Of a stretch of DNA of 64,000 nucleotides, positions 45,331-53,888 are shown one piece after another. The notes under the pieces were generated by a model that was not told where the DNA came from, made no database searches, and saw nothing but the letters and a program-made list of their open reading frames with translations. Source of the DNA: Uliginosibacterium gangwonense (lineage in GTDB: Bacteria; Pseudomonadota; Gammaproteobacteria; Burkholderiales; Rhodocyclaceae); assembly GCA_005239635.1 (NCBI GenBank), contig SBBQ01000040.1, positions 1 to 64,000 of the forward strand. The letters are read 5' to 3'. The stretch's first letter is position 1. Each line of letters opens with the position of its first letter. Both the position numbers and the translations under genes were made by a program.

Positions 45331-46173
45331 ATGAACCCATTGGTTTCGGTGAATGAAGTCAGTTCAATGCGGGTGGCTGCCGTGCAAATGGTGTCTGGCC
45401 CTGATGTGGCTGCAAATCTTCAGTCGGCTGCAGATTTGGTTGCACAGGCGGTTGCTCAAGGTGCTGAACTGGTTGTTTTGCCTGAGTATTTTCCGTTGGT
45501 GAGCGCTGAAGAGACACACAAGCTGCGGGTGGCCGAAGAAGATGCGGCCAAGGGTGGTGGCGGGCCGATTCAAGATTTTCTAGCCAATACCGCCCAAAAA
45601 TACGGTATTTGGCTGGTGGGAGGGTCCATACCCTTACGCTCTGGATTGCCCGATAAGGTGATGAACAGCGCGCTTGTTTATAGCCCCAATGGAAATAGGG
45701 TTGCGCGCTATGACAAGATCCATTTGTTTGGATACCGTCATGGAACTGAAAGCTATAACGAGTCTAATACGATTGCTGCCGGGAGGCATGTAGTGACTTT
45801 TGACACGCCTGCTGGACGCGTAGGTGTGGCAATCTGTTATGACATTCGCTTCCCCGAGCAATTTAGGGCCATGGGTGATGTGTCGCTGGTGGTTGTGCCA
45901 GCGGCCTTTACCGTGTCAACCGGGCGGGCGCACTGGGAGTTGTTACTACGTGCGCGTGCGGTTGAAAACCAGTGTTACGTACTAGCGTCAGCACAGGGTG
46001 GGCAACATCCATCTGGTCGTGTAACGTACGGAGACAGCCTATTGGCTGATCCATGGGGCGATGTGGTGTGCCGTTTGCCGCAGGGCCCTGGAGTGATTGT
46101 TGGTGATGTAGATCAAGGGCGCCTGCGGGATGTAAGGGATAAACTCCCTGCACTCTCCCACAGGAGGCTGTGA
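45331..46173 (+). CDS. Carbon-nitrogen hydrolase (Nit-type amidase)
   Basis: 280 residues. The catalytic triad of the nitrilase superfamily is visible: Glu in VVLPEYFPL, Lys in RYDKIHLFGY, Cys in GVAICYDIRFPEQF. This is the Nit1/Nit2-like branch that repairs deaminated glutathione or hydrolyses omega-amides. GGAGG precedes the ATG, which directly follows the YhdP stop. It is part of the YhdP-Nit-(FeeM)-TldD run. Confidence 0.92.
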   Translation: MNPLVSVNEVSSMRVAAVQMVSGPDVAANLQSAADLVAQAVAQGAELVVLPEYFPLVSAEETHKLRVAEEDAAKGGGGPIQDFLANTAQKYGIWLVGGSIPLRSGLPDKVMNSALVYSPNGNRVARYDKIHLFGYRHGTESYNESNTIAAGRHVVTFDTPAGRVGVAICYDIRFPEQFRAMGDVSLVVVPAAFTVSTGRAHWELLLRARAVENQCYVLASAQGGQHPSGRVTYGDSLLADPWGDVVCRLPQGPGVIVGDVDQGRLRDVRDKLPALSHRRL

Positions 46174-46177
46174 CACA

Positions 46178-47020
46178 ATGTTGAACATGACAAATGATTT
46201 CACTAAAAAGCTGATGGGTGGCATGCCTGCACAAGGCGTTTCCTCTCAGCATCCATCTTTGTCTCCGTTTCCTCCCACGTTGGCTGAAGTCACCGTGATG
46301 GAAGTGGAGCGCTTGCGTGCGCTCTGCATCGAACAAGAGGAGCTGGCTGGCACTTGGGAAATGGCCCGCCAGAAGGATAAGTTTCGCGTGCGTCTGCTGT
46401 CGGGTGATAACGAGCGCCGTAAAGAATCTAGTCTGCTAATTGAAAAAATGTATTCATGGCGTGGCTATGATGCAGCTGGCGACCTTGATGCCATGCCAAA
46501 TCGTATTACGCTTAATGCTGAACTCAATGGTCATATCTATGGCACCTTGACGGTCAATGTTGACTCTGCAGCGGGCTTAGCGGTTGATGAGGTGTATCGC
46601 GACAAGGTAAGCGAACTGCGCGCACAAGGCCGTAAGGTGTGTGAGTTTGGCAAATTTGCAGTGGAGCAGGCGGTTAAATCTAAGCGCTTACTCGCAACCT
46701 TGTTTCACCTCATGTATATCTATGCGGGCCGTATCAATGGTTGTACTGATGCGCTTATCGAAGTTAACCCGCGGCATGTGGCGTTTTATCAGCGCTATCT
46801 CGACTTCAAGGTGTGGGGGAGTGAGCGCATGTGTCACCGTGTGGGTGCCCCCGCCGTATTGATGCGCCTTGATTTTGAATGGGTTAAAGCCAAAGCCGAG
46901 GAAATGGGCGGCCGTTGGCGCGAGCTGCCTGAAGAGAAGTCTCTTTACAAATACTTCTTCCCCAAACGCGAAGAAGATCAAATCGTGGCACGTCTGCGCG
47001 TGCCAACCAACGCGGTCTGA
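46178..47020 (+). CDS. N-acyl amino acid synthase, FeeM-like GNAT
   Basis: 280 residues. The acyltransferase core shows '[30 protein letters not shown]' and [26 protein letters not shown], followed by [14 protein letters not shown]. This is the pattern of FeeM-type N-acyl amino acid synthases, which join a long acyl chain from ACP to an amino acid. AGGAGG stands 10 bases before ATG 46178. It is inserted between nitrilase and tldD, four bases after the nitrilase stop, so it is co-transcribed. A short N-terminal part of unknown role precedes the core. Confidence 0.8.
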   Translation: MLNMTNDFTKKLMGGMPAQGVSSQHPSLSPFPPTLAEVTVMEVERLRALCIEQEELAGTWEMARQKDKFRVRLLSGDNERRKESSLLIEKMYSWRGYDAAGDLDAMPNRITLNAELNGHIYGTLTVNVDSAAGLAVDEVYRDKVSELRAQGRKVCEFGKFAVEQAVKSKRLLATLFHLMYIYAGRINGCTDALIEVNPRHVAFYQRYLDFKVWGSERMCHRVGAPAVLMRLDFEWVKAKAEEMGGRWRELPEEKSLYKYFFPKREEDQIVARLRVPTNAV

Positions 47021-47066
47021 GCTATCCTTCTGGTCATTGCTACTTTGCCCTTTTGGGTTTTGCGAC

Positions 47067-48587
47067 ATGACCGTCTCCGGATCCGCTCAGGCAGCGTCAC
47101 AGCCCGCTTCTCAGTCCGCTTCTCAGCCTGACGTTGCTTCACCTGCCGTAAGCGGCAATCTCTTTGCTCAGGCCAATCTGTGCTTGTTGGAACCCTACGA
47201 CCTCGATGAGTTTCAGCTCAGTCGAGTATTTGGCACGTTGATGGGGCACCGTATCGACTACGCCGACCTCTATTTTCAATATCACCGTAGCGAAGGCTGG
47301 AGCCTAGAAGAAGGCATCGTCAAAGCGGGTAGTTTCAATATTGAGCAAGGCGTTGGTGTACGCGCCATTTCGGGCGAGAAAACGGCGTTTGCCTATTCAG
47401 ACGAAATTAGTTTCCCCGCGCTGCAGTCTGCTGCACGCGCAACTCGCGCTATTGCAGCCAGTGGCACGCATGATCGAATCCCGCTGAGTTTGGTGTCGGG
47501 CCACCACAATCTGTATTCGCATGCTGATCCGCTTCGTTCTTTGCCCGATACCGCCAAGATTGCATTACTACAGCGTCTTGAAGGTTTTGCGCGCGCGTTG
47601 GATCCACGTGTTACGCAAGTAATGGCTTCTGTGGCGGGCTCTTGGGAAGTGGTGTTGGTGGCCCGCAGTGACGGACATATGGCGGCGGATGTGCGCCCGC
47701 TGGTGCGTGTTTCTGTTTCCGTCATCATGGAGCAGGGCGTGCACCGCGAGCAGGGTTCTGCGGGTGGTGGCGGCCGATTTGATTACGCCTACTTTACCGA
47801 TGACGTGCTGCGTGATTACGCAGAAAAAGCCGTGCATCAGGCCAGCGTGAATCTCAAAGCCAAGCCTGCGCCCGCCGGTACCATGACGGTGGTGCTTGGC
47901 TCGGGTTGGCCTGGCATCCTGCTGCATGAAGCGGTGGGACATGGTTTAGAAGGCGATTTCAATCGCAAGGGAAGTTCCACTTTTTCGGGCCGCGTGGGGC
48001 AACGCGTGGCGGCACCGGGGGTGACAGTAGTGGACGACGGCACGATGCCGAATCGTCGTGGTTCGTTGTCGGTAGATGACGAGGGTAATACGACGCAACG
48101 CACCGTGTTGATTGAGGACGGTATTCTCAAAGGCTATATGCAAGACAGCATGAACGCTCGACTCATGGGCGTTGCACCGACAGGCAATGGCCGTCGCGAA
48201 TCATTTGCGCATTTGCCCTTGCCGCGCATGACCAATACGCTGATGCTTAACGGCGACAAAGATCCGCAAGAAATTATTTCATCAGTTAAAAATGGTTTGT
48301 ATGCGGTGAATTTTGGTGGCGGCCAGGTTGATATCACGAGTGGCAAATTCGTGTTCTCCACAGCTGAAGCCTATCTCATCGAAAATGGCAAAATTGGCCG
48401 CCCAGTTAAAGGCGCTACACTGATTGGCAATGGACCGGAAGCGATGATGCGTGTGTCGATGATTGGCAACGACATGGCGCTCGATCCGGGTGTTGGCACG
48501 TGTGGTAAAGAAGGCCAAAGCGTACCCGTGGGTGTGGGTCAGCCGACGCTGCGTATTGATGGCTTAACGGTGGGCGGCACGGCTTAA
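47067..48587 (+). CDS. tldD: Metalloprotease TldD
   Basis: 506 residues. With TldE it forms a zinc protease that trims peptides such as microcin precursors. The HExxxHG-like zinc site is [20 protein letters not shown] (about residues 290-310), followed by [18 protein letters not shown], '[13 protein letters not shown]' and 'RMTNTLML'. The N-terminus carries a Ser/Gln/Ala repeat ([11 protein letters not shown]) that is not conserved. ATG 47067 is used; the longer ORF is a shadow of the upstream gene. No tldE is in the window. Confidence 0.95.
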   Translation: MTVSGSAQAASQPASQSASQPDVASPAVSGNLFAQANLCLLEPYDLDEFQLSRVFGTLMGHRIDYADLYFQYHRSEGWSLEEGIVKAGSFNIEQGVGVRAISGEKTAFAYSDEISFPALQSAARATRAIAASGTHDRIPLSLVSGHHNLYSHADPLRSLPDTAKIALLQRLEGFARALDPRVTQVMASVAGSWEVVLVARSDGHMAADVRPLVRVSVSVIMEQGVHREQGSAGGGGRFDYAYFTDDVLRDYAEKAVHQASVNLKAKPAPAGTMTVVLGSGWPGILLHEAVGHGLEGDFNRKGSSTFSGRVGQRVAAPGVTVVDDGTMPNRRGSLSVDDEGNTTQRTVLIEDGILKGYMQDSMNARLMGVAPTGNGRRESFAHLPLPRMTNTLMLNGDKDPQEIISSVKNGLYAVNFGGGQVDITSGKFVFSTAEAYLIENGKIGRPVKGATLIGNGPEAMMRVSMIGNDMALDPGVGTCGKEGQSVPVGVGQPTLRIDGLTVGGTA

Positions 48588-48703
48588 CGCTAAAATTAAA
48601 TTCGGTTCCCTTGCGGTTTCCACGTGGTAACAGAAATGACTGTGTTGACGCCGAGTTGAGCGTTAGCGCATTGACGATTGTGTATGTCGATGCGCTGGCC
48701 GCT
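48588..48703. other. Convergent gap after tldD
   Basis: About 115 bases between the convergent tldD and radical SAM genes. No strong hairpin with a T-run seen. Confidence 0.3.
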
Positions 48704-49798
48704 TCAAAACAGCTCGGCTTGCGGGTGTGTATCGCGCGGCGGTTTAAATTGGCTGCAGTCCAGTGTTGCCAATCGCTGCCCGACGCCGTATCGTTTGCTT
48801 GCCAATGTAAAGCGCTGTGAAAGTAAGTCCGCAAATGGGCCTTCGCCGCGCATGCGTACTCCAAAGCGGCTGTCATAATCTTTACCGCCGTGCATTTGTT
48901 GCATCAAACTCATGACATGTGCTGCGCGATCTGGATAGTTGCGCGCCAGCCAGTCTCTAAAAAGTGGTGAAACTTCGCGCGGTAAGCGCAGCAGGATGTA
49001 ACCACCACTTGTTGCCCCGTGTTCAACACTGGCGGCGACAATCGCTTCCAGCTCAGCATCCGTAATCGCAGGTATCACAGGTGCCACTAACACACCAACC
49101 GGTACGCCTGCTTTTGCCAATCGTTGCATGCTCTGTAATCGACGCTGAGGTTGCGCCGCTCTGGGTTCGAGTTTGCGAGAGAGCGCACCATCCAGCGTGG
49201 TGATGGAAAACATGACTTGCAACAACCCTGCGCGGCCCATTTCACCGAGTAAATCTAGGTCTCGCTCAATGAGTGAAGACTTGGTTACAAAGCTTACGGG
49301 GTGCCGTGTTTCGTGCAGCACTTCTAAAATTTGGCGGGTGAGCCCTAGCTGTCGTTCAACGGGTTGGTAGGCATCGGTGTTGATGCCGAGCGCAATGGGT
49401 TGGCAAACGTAGTTTGGGTGCGCTAACTCTTTGCGTAAGCAGTTTGCCGCGTCGGGCTTCCAAACAATTTTCGTTTCAAAGTCGAGCCCCGGAGAGAGCC
49501 CTAAATAGGCGTGCCCCGGTCGTGCAAAACAATATGCGCAACCATGCTCGCATCCGCGATAGGGGTTAATAGACAAACGCAGCGGAACATCGGGCGAATC
49601 ATTACGCGTAATGACTGTGCGTGCGTGATCGATGAGTAGTTGCGTGGGGACGGACTGCTCTTCATCGTTTTGCTCAGGGTCGTCACGATTCGGCTGTTGC
49701 CAACCATCATCTGCTGCTTCACGCTGAAAGCTACTGAAGCGATTGTCGGGATTGGTTTGGCTGGCACGACCACGCAAAGGTTGCGTAAAAACTTTCAT
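48704..49798 (-). CDS. Radical SAM protein, PA0069 / SplB-like family
   Basis: 364 residues. The [4Fe-4S] motif is RGCEHGCAYCFARPGHAYLG (CxxxCxxC, about residues 90-97), followed by FETKIVWK, VTKSSLIERDLDLL and APVIPAITDAE. This wording belongs to the PA0069-type radical SAM family related to spore photoproduct lyase; function is not established. ATG 49798 lies one base after the TauE stop, so the two are co-transcribed. An acidic low-complexity stretch precedes the domain. 9-mer at 49113. Confidence 0.9.
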   Translation of the reverse strand: MKVFTQPLRGRASQTNPDNRFSSFQREAADDGWQQPNRDDPEQNDEEQSVPTQLLIDHARTVITRNDSPDVPLRLSINPYRGCEHGCAYCFARPGHAYLGLSPGLDFETKIVWKPDAANCLRKELAHPNYVCQPIALGINTDAYQPVERQLGLTRQILEVLHETRHPVSFVTKSSLIERDLDLLGEMGRAGLLQVMFSITTLDGALSRKLEPRAAQPQRRLQSMQRLAKAGVPVGVLVAPVIPAITDAELEAIVAASVEHGATSGGYILLRLPREVSPLFRDWLARNYPDRAAHVMSLMQQMHGGKDYDSRFGVRMRGEGPFADLLSQRFTLASKRYGVGQRLATLDCSQFKPPRDTHPQAELF

Positions 49799-49799
49799 G

Positions 49800-50558
49800 T
49801 CAGGCAGTGAGCAACATTTTGCCGCCAGCCACCAACAGCACAAGCGACAAGACTTTGCGAATGACCGGAATGCTGAGTCGTTTGCTGCCCATTTCTGCAC
49901 CGAGCCAGCCGCCAGCCGCAGCCGCGATTGCGAGCCATGGCAGGTTGTTTTGCAGCCAATCCAAGGGGATTGGTTTGCCGCTGGCAAACAACCCTAGCAA
50001 GCCTGCAATTGAGTTCACCAAAATAAACAGCGCAGAAATGCCGGAGATTACGCGCGTGGGTGCCCAGCCCATTAACAATAAGAGCGGACTCAGGAAAATG
50101 CCGCCGCCCACTCCGGTGAGACCCGACAGCAGCCCAAGCAGTGCGCCCGCTAAATACAAAACCCAATTTGATGGAGGTTGCGTCTGCTGATCGCGTTGTT
50201 GAGGGTTGCTTTGTATAAACGAACGCCATGCGGCAAAGATCAGCACTAAGCCAATCAAGATTTTGAAAGTGTGATCGGCCACCGACCACAGGCCGCCCAG
50301 ATAGGCAAAGGGGATGGAGGTGAGCGCGAGCGGTTGAAAGATCGACCATGAAAATGCGCGTGCCCGAATGAATTTGTACGAGGCAATGCTCGCCACCAAA
50401 ACGTTTAGGCAGAGTGCTGCAGGTTTCATGGCTGCGGGCGCAATGCCATACAAGGCCATTGCAGCTAAGTAGCCAGATGCGCCGGCATGCCCGACTGACG
50501 CGTAGAGCAATGCTGCCAATAAAATCAGCAGGCAAAGTAGCGGGTCGTTTGGCAGCAT
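49800..50558 (-). CDS. TauE/SafE-family anion permease
   Basis: 252 residues with about seven or eight membrane segments. It has two half-repeats: first AALLYASVGHAGASGYLAAMAL, second GALLGLLSGLTGVGGGIFLSPLLL. These G-rich turns are the TauE/SafE signature of sulfite or organic sulfonate exporters. ATG 50558 with AAGGAA upstream is chosen; the longer start is not supported. The substrate is unknown. Confidence 0.88.
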   Translation of the reverse strand: MLPNDPLLCLLILLAALLYASVGHAGASGYLAAMALYGIAPAAMKPAALCLNVLVASIASYKFIRARAFSWSIFQPLALTSIPFAYLGGLWSVADHTFKILIGLVLIFAAWRSFIQSNPQQRDQQTQPPSNWVLYLAGALLGLLSGLTGVGGGIFLSPLLLLMGWAPTRVISGISALFILVNSIAGLLGLFASGKPIPLDWLQNNLPWLAIAAAAGGWLGAEMGSKRLSIPVIRKVLSLVLLVAGGKMLLTA

Positions 50559-50654
50559 GGGTACGGTGGTTCCTTGTGTTTCTAGCCCTGAGTTAGGCGG
50601 GCAAGGTGATGTATCGTTTGCAAACCATATTGGCAAGTGCGCGTTATACGGCTA

Positions 50655-50663
50655 TTTGCCAAT
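50655..50663 (+). repeat. Intergenic copy of the TTTGCCAAT 9-mer
   Basis: Exact copy about 100 bases upstream of the TauE-type permease start, in the divergent region. No inverted partner. Confidence 0.8.
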
Positions 50664-50845
50664 GCCAAGCAAGATCAATGGGGTACGCTTGGCAACATCG
50701 CTACAGCGCATCGCCTTGCGACTCAATATATGTATGTAAATACAGTCTATCAGTGCAGTTGCCGCGTAGCAAATGAACGTGCTGAACAATCGATTTTTTG
50801 ATGTGTGTATCAACATACTGTTTGCGTCGCCGTACTGAAATCTTC

Positions 50846-50874
50846 GCGTCACCCAGACGACACGGTACTGTCAT
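50846..50874 (+). promoter_or_regulatory. Pho-box-like array upstream of the first GT4 gene
   Basis: GCGTCAC, CCAG, ACGACAC, GGTA, CTGTCAT: three heptamers at exact 11-bp steps. The last matches the PhoB heptamer CTGTCAY 7 of 7, the first 5 of 7, the middle 4 of 7. It ends 45 bases before the ATG and runs in the gene's direction. Confidence 0.45.
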
Positions 50875-50910
50875 GTCGTCACACCACCATGTAGGGACAT
50901 TTCATGACAG
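50868..50910. repeat. Inverted repeat CTGTCATG / CATGACAG
   Basis: 8-bp arms at 50868-50875 and 50903-50910, separated by 27 bases, ending 9 bases before the ATG. It may be an operator or simply a second, opposed Pho-type half-site. Confidence 0.5.
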
Positions 50911-50919
50911 GGGTTCCGC

Positions 50920-52131
50920 ATGCGTGTTTTGATGGTGTCAGACGTGTACTTCCCGCGCGTGAATGGTGTGTCGACTTCGATACAAACTTTTCGACACGCT
51001 TTGTCGTGCTGTGGCGTTGAAGTAACCCTCGTGGCACCGGCATATGAAGCACGCCCCGAGACTGTGCTGCCGGATACAACGTTAGGGCGCATTATGCGCA
51101 TCTCGTCACGCCAAGTTCCGCGCGATCCTGAAGATCATCTAATGCGCTGGCGTGATCTGATGGCCTTTAAGAAAACACTCAAGCCGGGTCAGTTTGATGT
51201 GGTGCATATTCAGACTCCATTTCTTGCGCACTACGCCGGCTTAAAGTTTGCGCGCGCGCTAGACGTACCGGCCATTGCCACTTACCACACGTTGTTTGAA
51301 GAGTACCTGCATCATTACGTGCCATTTATTCCCAAAGGCGCGATGCGTGGCTTGGCGCGTCATTTCTCGCGTATGCAATGCAATGCTTTGGATGCGGTGA
51401 TTGTGCCGTCGCGTGCAATGCGCGAACGTTTGCTGGCGTATGGTGTAGAAGCGCCGATGCGTGTTTTGCCAACGGGTATGCCCGAAAGTGCGTTTGTAGA
51501 AGCGGACGGGGCGGAATTTAGGCGCAAACATGGCATCGCTCAAGATCGGCCCATAGCCTTGTTCGTAGGGCGTGTCGCACACGAAAAAAATATTGGCTTT
51601 CTGCTGCAAGCACTGCAACAAGCAGTGAAGCAACGTCCAGATATGCTGCTCATTGTTGCGGGTGATGGCCCCGCCCGAGAAGGCCTGCGTGAAGAAGTGA
51701 TGCGCATGGGCTTGTCGTCACAGGTCTTGTTTTTGGGTTACTTGGATCGACAAAGTGAATTGCCCGGTTGTTATGCCGCGGCTGACTTGTTTGTTTTTTC
51801 ATCGCTCACTGAAACGCAAGGTTTGGTGTTGCTTGAGGCGATGGCTGCTGGCACGCCGGTGTTGGCACTGTCCGAGATGGGCACCAAAGATATTTTGGAT
51901 GTGTCGCACAGTGCGTATGTGAGCGAGAACGATGCGACACAGTTTGGTATGACCATGGCGAAGTTACTTTCAGATCGCGAGTCATTGGCAAAACGTGGCG
52001 TTCAAGCGCGTGAAGAAGCACGTCAATGGAGCGATTTGGCAATGGCACATATGCTCGCAGGTCTGTATGCCGATCTGTCCGGGCGAGCATGTGGTAAGCG
52101 CCTTGAAGAGGCGGACCTTCAATTGTCGTAA
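50920..52131 (+). CDS. GT4-family glycosyltransferase (lipid-glycosyltransferase candidate)
   Basis: 403 residues. It is a GT-B enzyme: MRVLMVSDVYFPRVNGVSTSIQTF at the start, HIQTPFLAHYAGLKFA, YHTLFEEYLHHYVP, then the nucleotide-binding half with FVGRVAHEKNIGFLL, VAGDGPAREGLRE and the EX7E-type motif in SSLTETQGLVLLEAMAAGTPVLA. This is the alpha-glycosyltransferase type that includes mannosyl- and diacylglycerol-glucosyltransferases. Substrate is inferred only from context. 9-mer at 51984. Confidence 0.88.
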   Translation: MRVLMVSDVYFPRVNGVSTSIQTFRHALSCCGVEVTLVAPAYEARPETVLPDTTLGRIMRISSRQVPRDPEDHLMRWRDLMAFKKTLKPGQFDVVHIQTPFLAHYAGLKFARALDVPAIATYHTLFEEYLHHYVPFIPKGAMRGLARHFSRMQCNALDAVIVPSRAMRERLLAYGVEAPMRVLPTGMPESAFVEADGAEFRRKHGIAQDRPIALFVGRVAHEKNIGFLLQALQQAVKQRPDMLLIVAGDGPAREGLREEVMRMGLSSQVLFLGYLDRQSELPGCYAAADLFVFSSLTETQGLVLLEAMAAGTPVLALSEMGTKDILDVSHSAYVSENDATQFGMTMAKLLSDRESLAKRGVQAREEARQWSDLAMAHMLAGLYADLSGRACGKRLEEADLQLS

Positions 52132-52138
52132 AGTCCGG

Positions 52139-52167
52139 CTGTCATGAAAAATGCACAGCTGCGTCAT
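52139..52167 (+). promoter_or_regulatory. Pho-box-like array upstream of the phospholipase C-like gene
   Basis: CTGTCAT, GAAA, AATGCAC, AGCT, GCGTCAT. The outer heptamers match the PhoB heptamer 7 and 5 of 7 and are exactly 22 bp apart; the middle one matches 3 of 7. Located 7 bases after the glycosyltransferase stop and 58 bases before ATG 52226. Confidence 0.42.
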
Positions 52168-52225
52168 CAACATGCAGTATCGCCCGGTTAAATTGTGAGC
52201 CAGTCTGGTTACTGGCTCGTGCTGC

Positions 52226-53293
52226 ATGGATCAAGTGGTTTGCCAATTCAGGGTAGGCGGCAGGGTAGGCGGGATTTGCCAATTTAGAGCAATCTCGCTC
52301 ACTAGAATCGCTGCGTACATCGTTGAAAAATGCGTTCGGGCCTGTGACATCTCGCATTGCCAATCCAAGGATGGATCCAGTTGCAAGGTTGAGTCACGCC
52401 GCTTCTATCACCGCCTATATTGGGCGCTACCTTTACTGTTGTTCAGTCATGAAGCCTTGGCGTGGGGCTTGTACACACACGTGTATTTCTCGCAGTTGCT
52501 CATTTGGGCAACACCTTTGGCGGATCCGTCTTTGCGTCGAGTGTTGCGGCGGCTGCCACGCTACTTGATGGCAGGTTCGTGTTTGCCCGATGTTTCGCTG
52601 GTGTCATGGCGAGACAACAGTGCAACACTCACTGCCTCGCACCAATGGGAACAACTCGGCATGCTTATGCGTGCAGCGCGCAGTGATGAGGACATTGCGC
52701 TGTGTTGCGGCTACGCAAGCCATCTTTTAGTCGACGTTGTTGCGCATAATCATTTTGTGCCAACACACGAGCATGTGTGGCTTAAAACCCGCATGGCCAC
52801 GCACGTTGCCTCAGAATGGTCGATGGATCACCACGTTCGTGATCATCTGTTTGCCCGTCCAGGTGATCTGCTATCTGAGACGGCACCGTTTGCGGCAAGT
52901 TTGTTAGGGCGCGCGTTTGAGTGCGAAGAGCAGGTGGCGCATCGCAAACTCAAACAACTTTCAAGGCTTGATACAGCATTGCGTAAAAGCCGCATTCCCG
53001 CAGCGTTATATTCAGTTTGTGCGGCGCTCGACCCAAAGATGAAACAGCGTTTCGATCTTTATCTACGCGATACAGAAAGTTGGTTGCCGCAAATTACGCG
53101 TGTGATGCAGGGCGAGCAGCCCTTGCAAACGGCAGAGGTTGCACCTTTGCTTGCGCACGATGCCATTGCCCAACGTTTGAACTCGTTTTTAGAAACGATT
53201 GAGTATGAAGGTTGCTATCGCAAAGCGTCGCGCCAGTTGCTACACGCAACGCCCTCTCTACCTGAAGAGCTCTTTGAGCATGTTAAGACTTGA
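52226..53293 (+). CDS. Zinc-dependent phospholipase C-like protein
   Basis: Up to 355 residues. From about residue 78 it reads WGLYTHVYFSQLLIWA, then MAGSCLPDVSLV, a conserved histidine-rich CCGYASHLLVDVVAHNHFVP block and SEWSMDHHVRDHLF; these His/Asp clusters fit the S1/P1-zinc phospholipase C superfamily. A hydrophobic stretch (LYWALPLLLFSHEALA) just before looks like a signal peptide. The only ATG in frame is 52226, which leaves about 60 odd residues ahead of the signal; the true start may be unorthodox. That extension contains two 9-mers, both read as CQF. Confidence 0.7.
   Translation: MDQVVCQFRVGGRVGGICQFRAISLTRIAAYIVEKCVRACDISHCQSKDGSSCKVESRRFYHRLYWALPLLLFSHEALAWGLYTHVYFSQLLIWATPLADPSLRRVLRRLPRYLMAGSCLPDVSLVSWRDNSATLTASHQWEQLGMLMRAARSDEDIALCCGYASHLLVDVVAHNHFVPTHEHVWLKTRMATHVASEWSMDHHVRDHLFARPGDLLSETAPFAASLLGRAFECEEQVAHRKLKQLSRLDTALRKSRIPAALYSVCAALDPKMKQRFDLYLRDTESWLPQITRVMQGEQPLQTAEVAPLLAHDAIAQRLNSFLETIEYEGCYRKASRQLLHATPSLPEELFEHVKT
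52239..52283 (+). repeat. Pair of TTTGCCAAT 9-mers around a 12-bp tandem repeat
   Basis: Copies at 52239 and 52275, 36 bases apart. Between them CAGGGTAGGCGG is repeated twice in tandem (52249-52272). An 8-base copy (TTGCCAAT) follows at 52357. Confidence 0.75.
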
Positions 53294-53348
53294 TGGATGC
53301 TTCGTTTTTTCAACACGATTTGCTGAATGAAACGATAAGCTATATGAC

Positions 53349-53888
53349 TTACATGCCGGCTAAGGCTAGCTTTGCCAATGCAGCGCCAATGCATGCGCCG
53401 GCCAGCACATCACTCGGATAATGTAGGCCCAAGATGGGGCGTGACATCGCGACCAGAATGGCAAACGTGGCGAGCCATGGCGTCAGGATAGGAAAGTGCG
53501 CAGATGCAATCATCGCAAAGCACACCGCATGTAGTGTGTGGCCAGAGGGAAAGCTAAATTGGTCGAGCGGCGTACTTGAGGCGACAATGTCAGTCACCAC
53601 TTGGAAGGGGCGCGGTCGTAAGGTCCTATTTTTGAGCCAGCGGTAGATAACGAGACCCGCCACGCCAGCTACTAGCATTTTAAATGCCGCCATCAATCCA
53701 GCAGTGCCAAATGCGAACGGCAAGGCGAGCATGAGCAAATACCATGCTACGCCATCCCCTAAGCGGCTAAACAGTCGAAATAAATCGCGAAGAGCACGGT
53801 AACGCGACAATCGATTCCAGCGCACAGCCCAGCGGGCATCCATACTTTGCCAATTGACGGCACGCAGCATTTGATTAGACAAGCGCAT
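53349..53888 (-). CDS. PAP2-family phosphatase
   Basis: 179 residues, with about five membrane segments. The three PAP2 motifs are present: KNRTLRPRP (C1), FPSGHTLHA (C2, catalytic His) and SRPILGLHYPSDVLAG (C3). The family dephosphorylates lipid phosphates such as phosphatidic acid or undecaprenyl pyrophosphate. Its start overlaps the end of the leftward glycosyltransferase by 14 bases, so they form one operon. 9-mers at 53371 and 53846. Confidence 0.92.
   Translation of the reverse strand: MRLSNQMLRAVNWQSMDARWAVRWNRLSRYRALRDLFRLFSRLGDGVAWYLLMLALPFAFGTAGLMAAFKMLVAGVAGLVIYRWLKNRTLRPRPFQVVTDIVASSTPLDQFSFPSGHTLHAVCFAMIASAHFPILTPWLATFAILVAMSRPILGLHYPSDVLAGACIGAALAKLALAGM

Larger units (their letters stand above)
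50559..50919. promoter_or_regulatory. Divergent intergenic region with a 9-mer and a Pho-box-like array
   Basis: About 360 bases. Holds a copy of the 9-mer (50655), an AT-rich middle, a three-unit Pho-box-like array (50846-50874) and an inverted repeat (50868-50910) just before the glycosyltransferase start. Confidence 0.5.

Noticed and set aside
46869-48587. 572-residue version of TldD
   Set aside because: The first 66 residues are the other-frame shadow of the FeeM-like gene.
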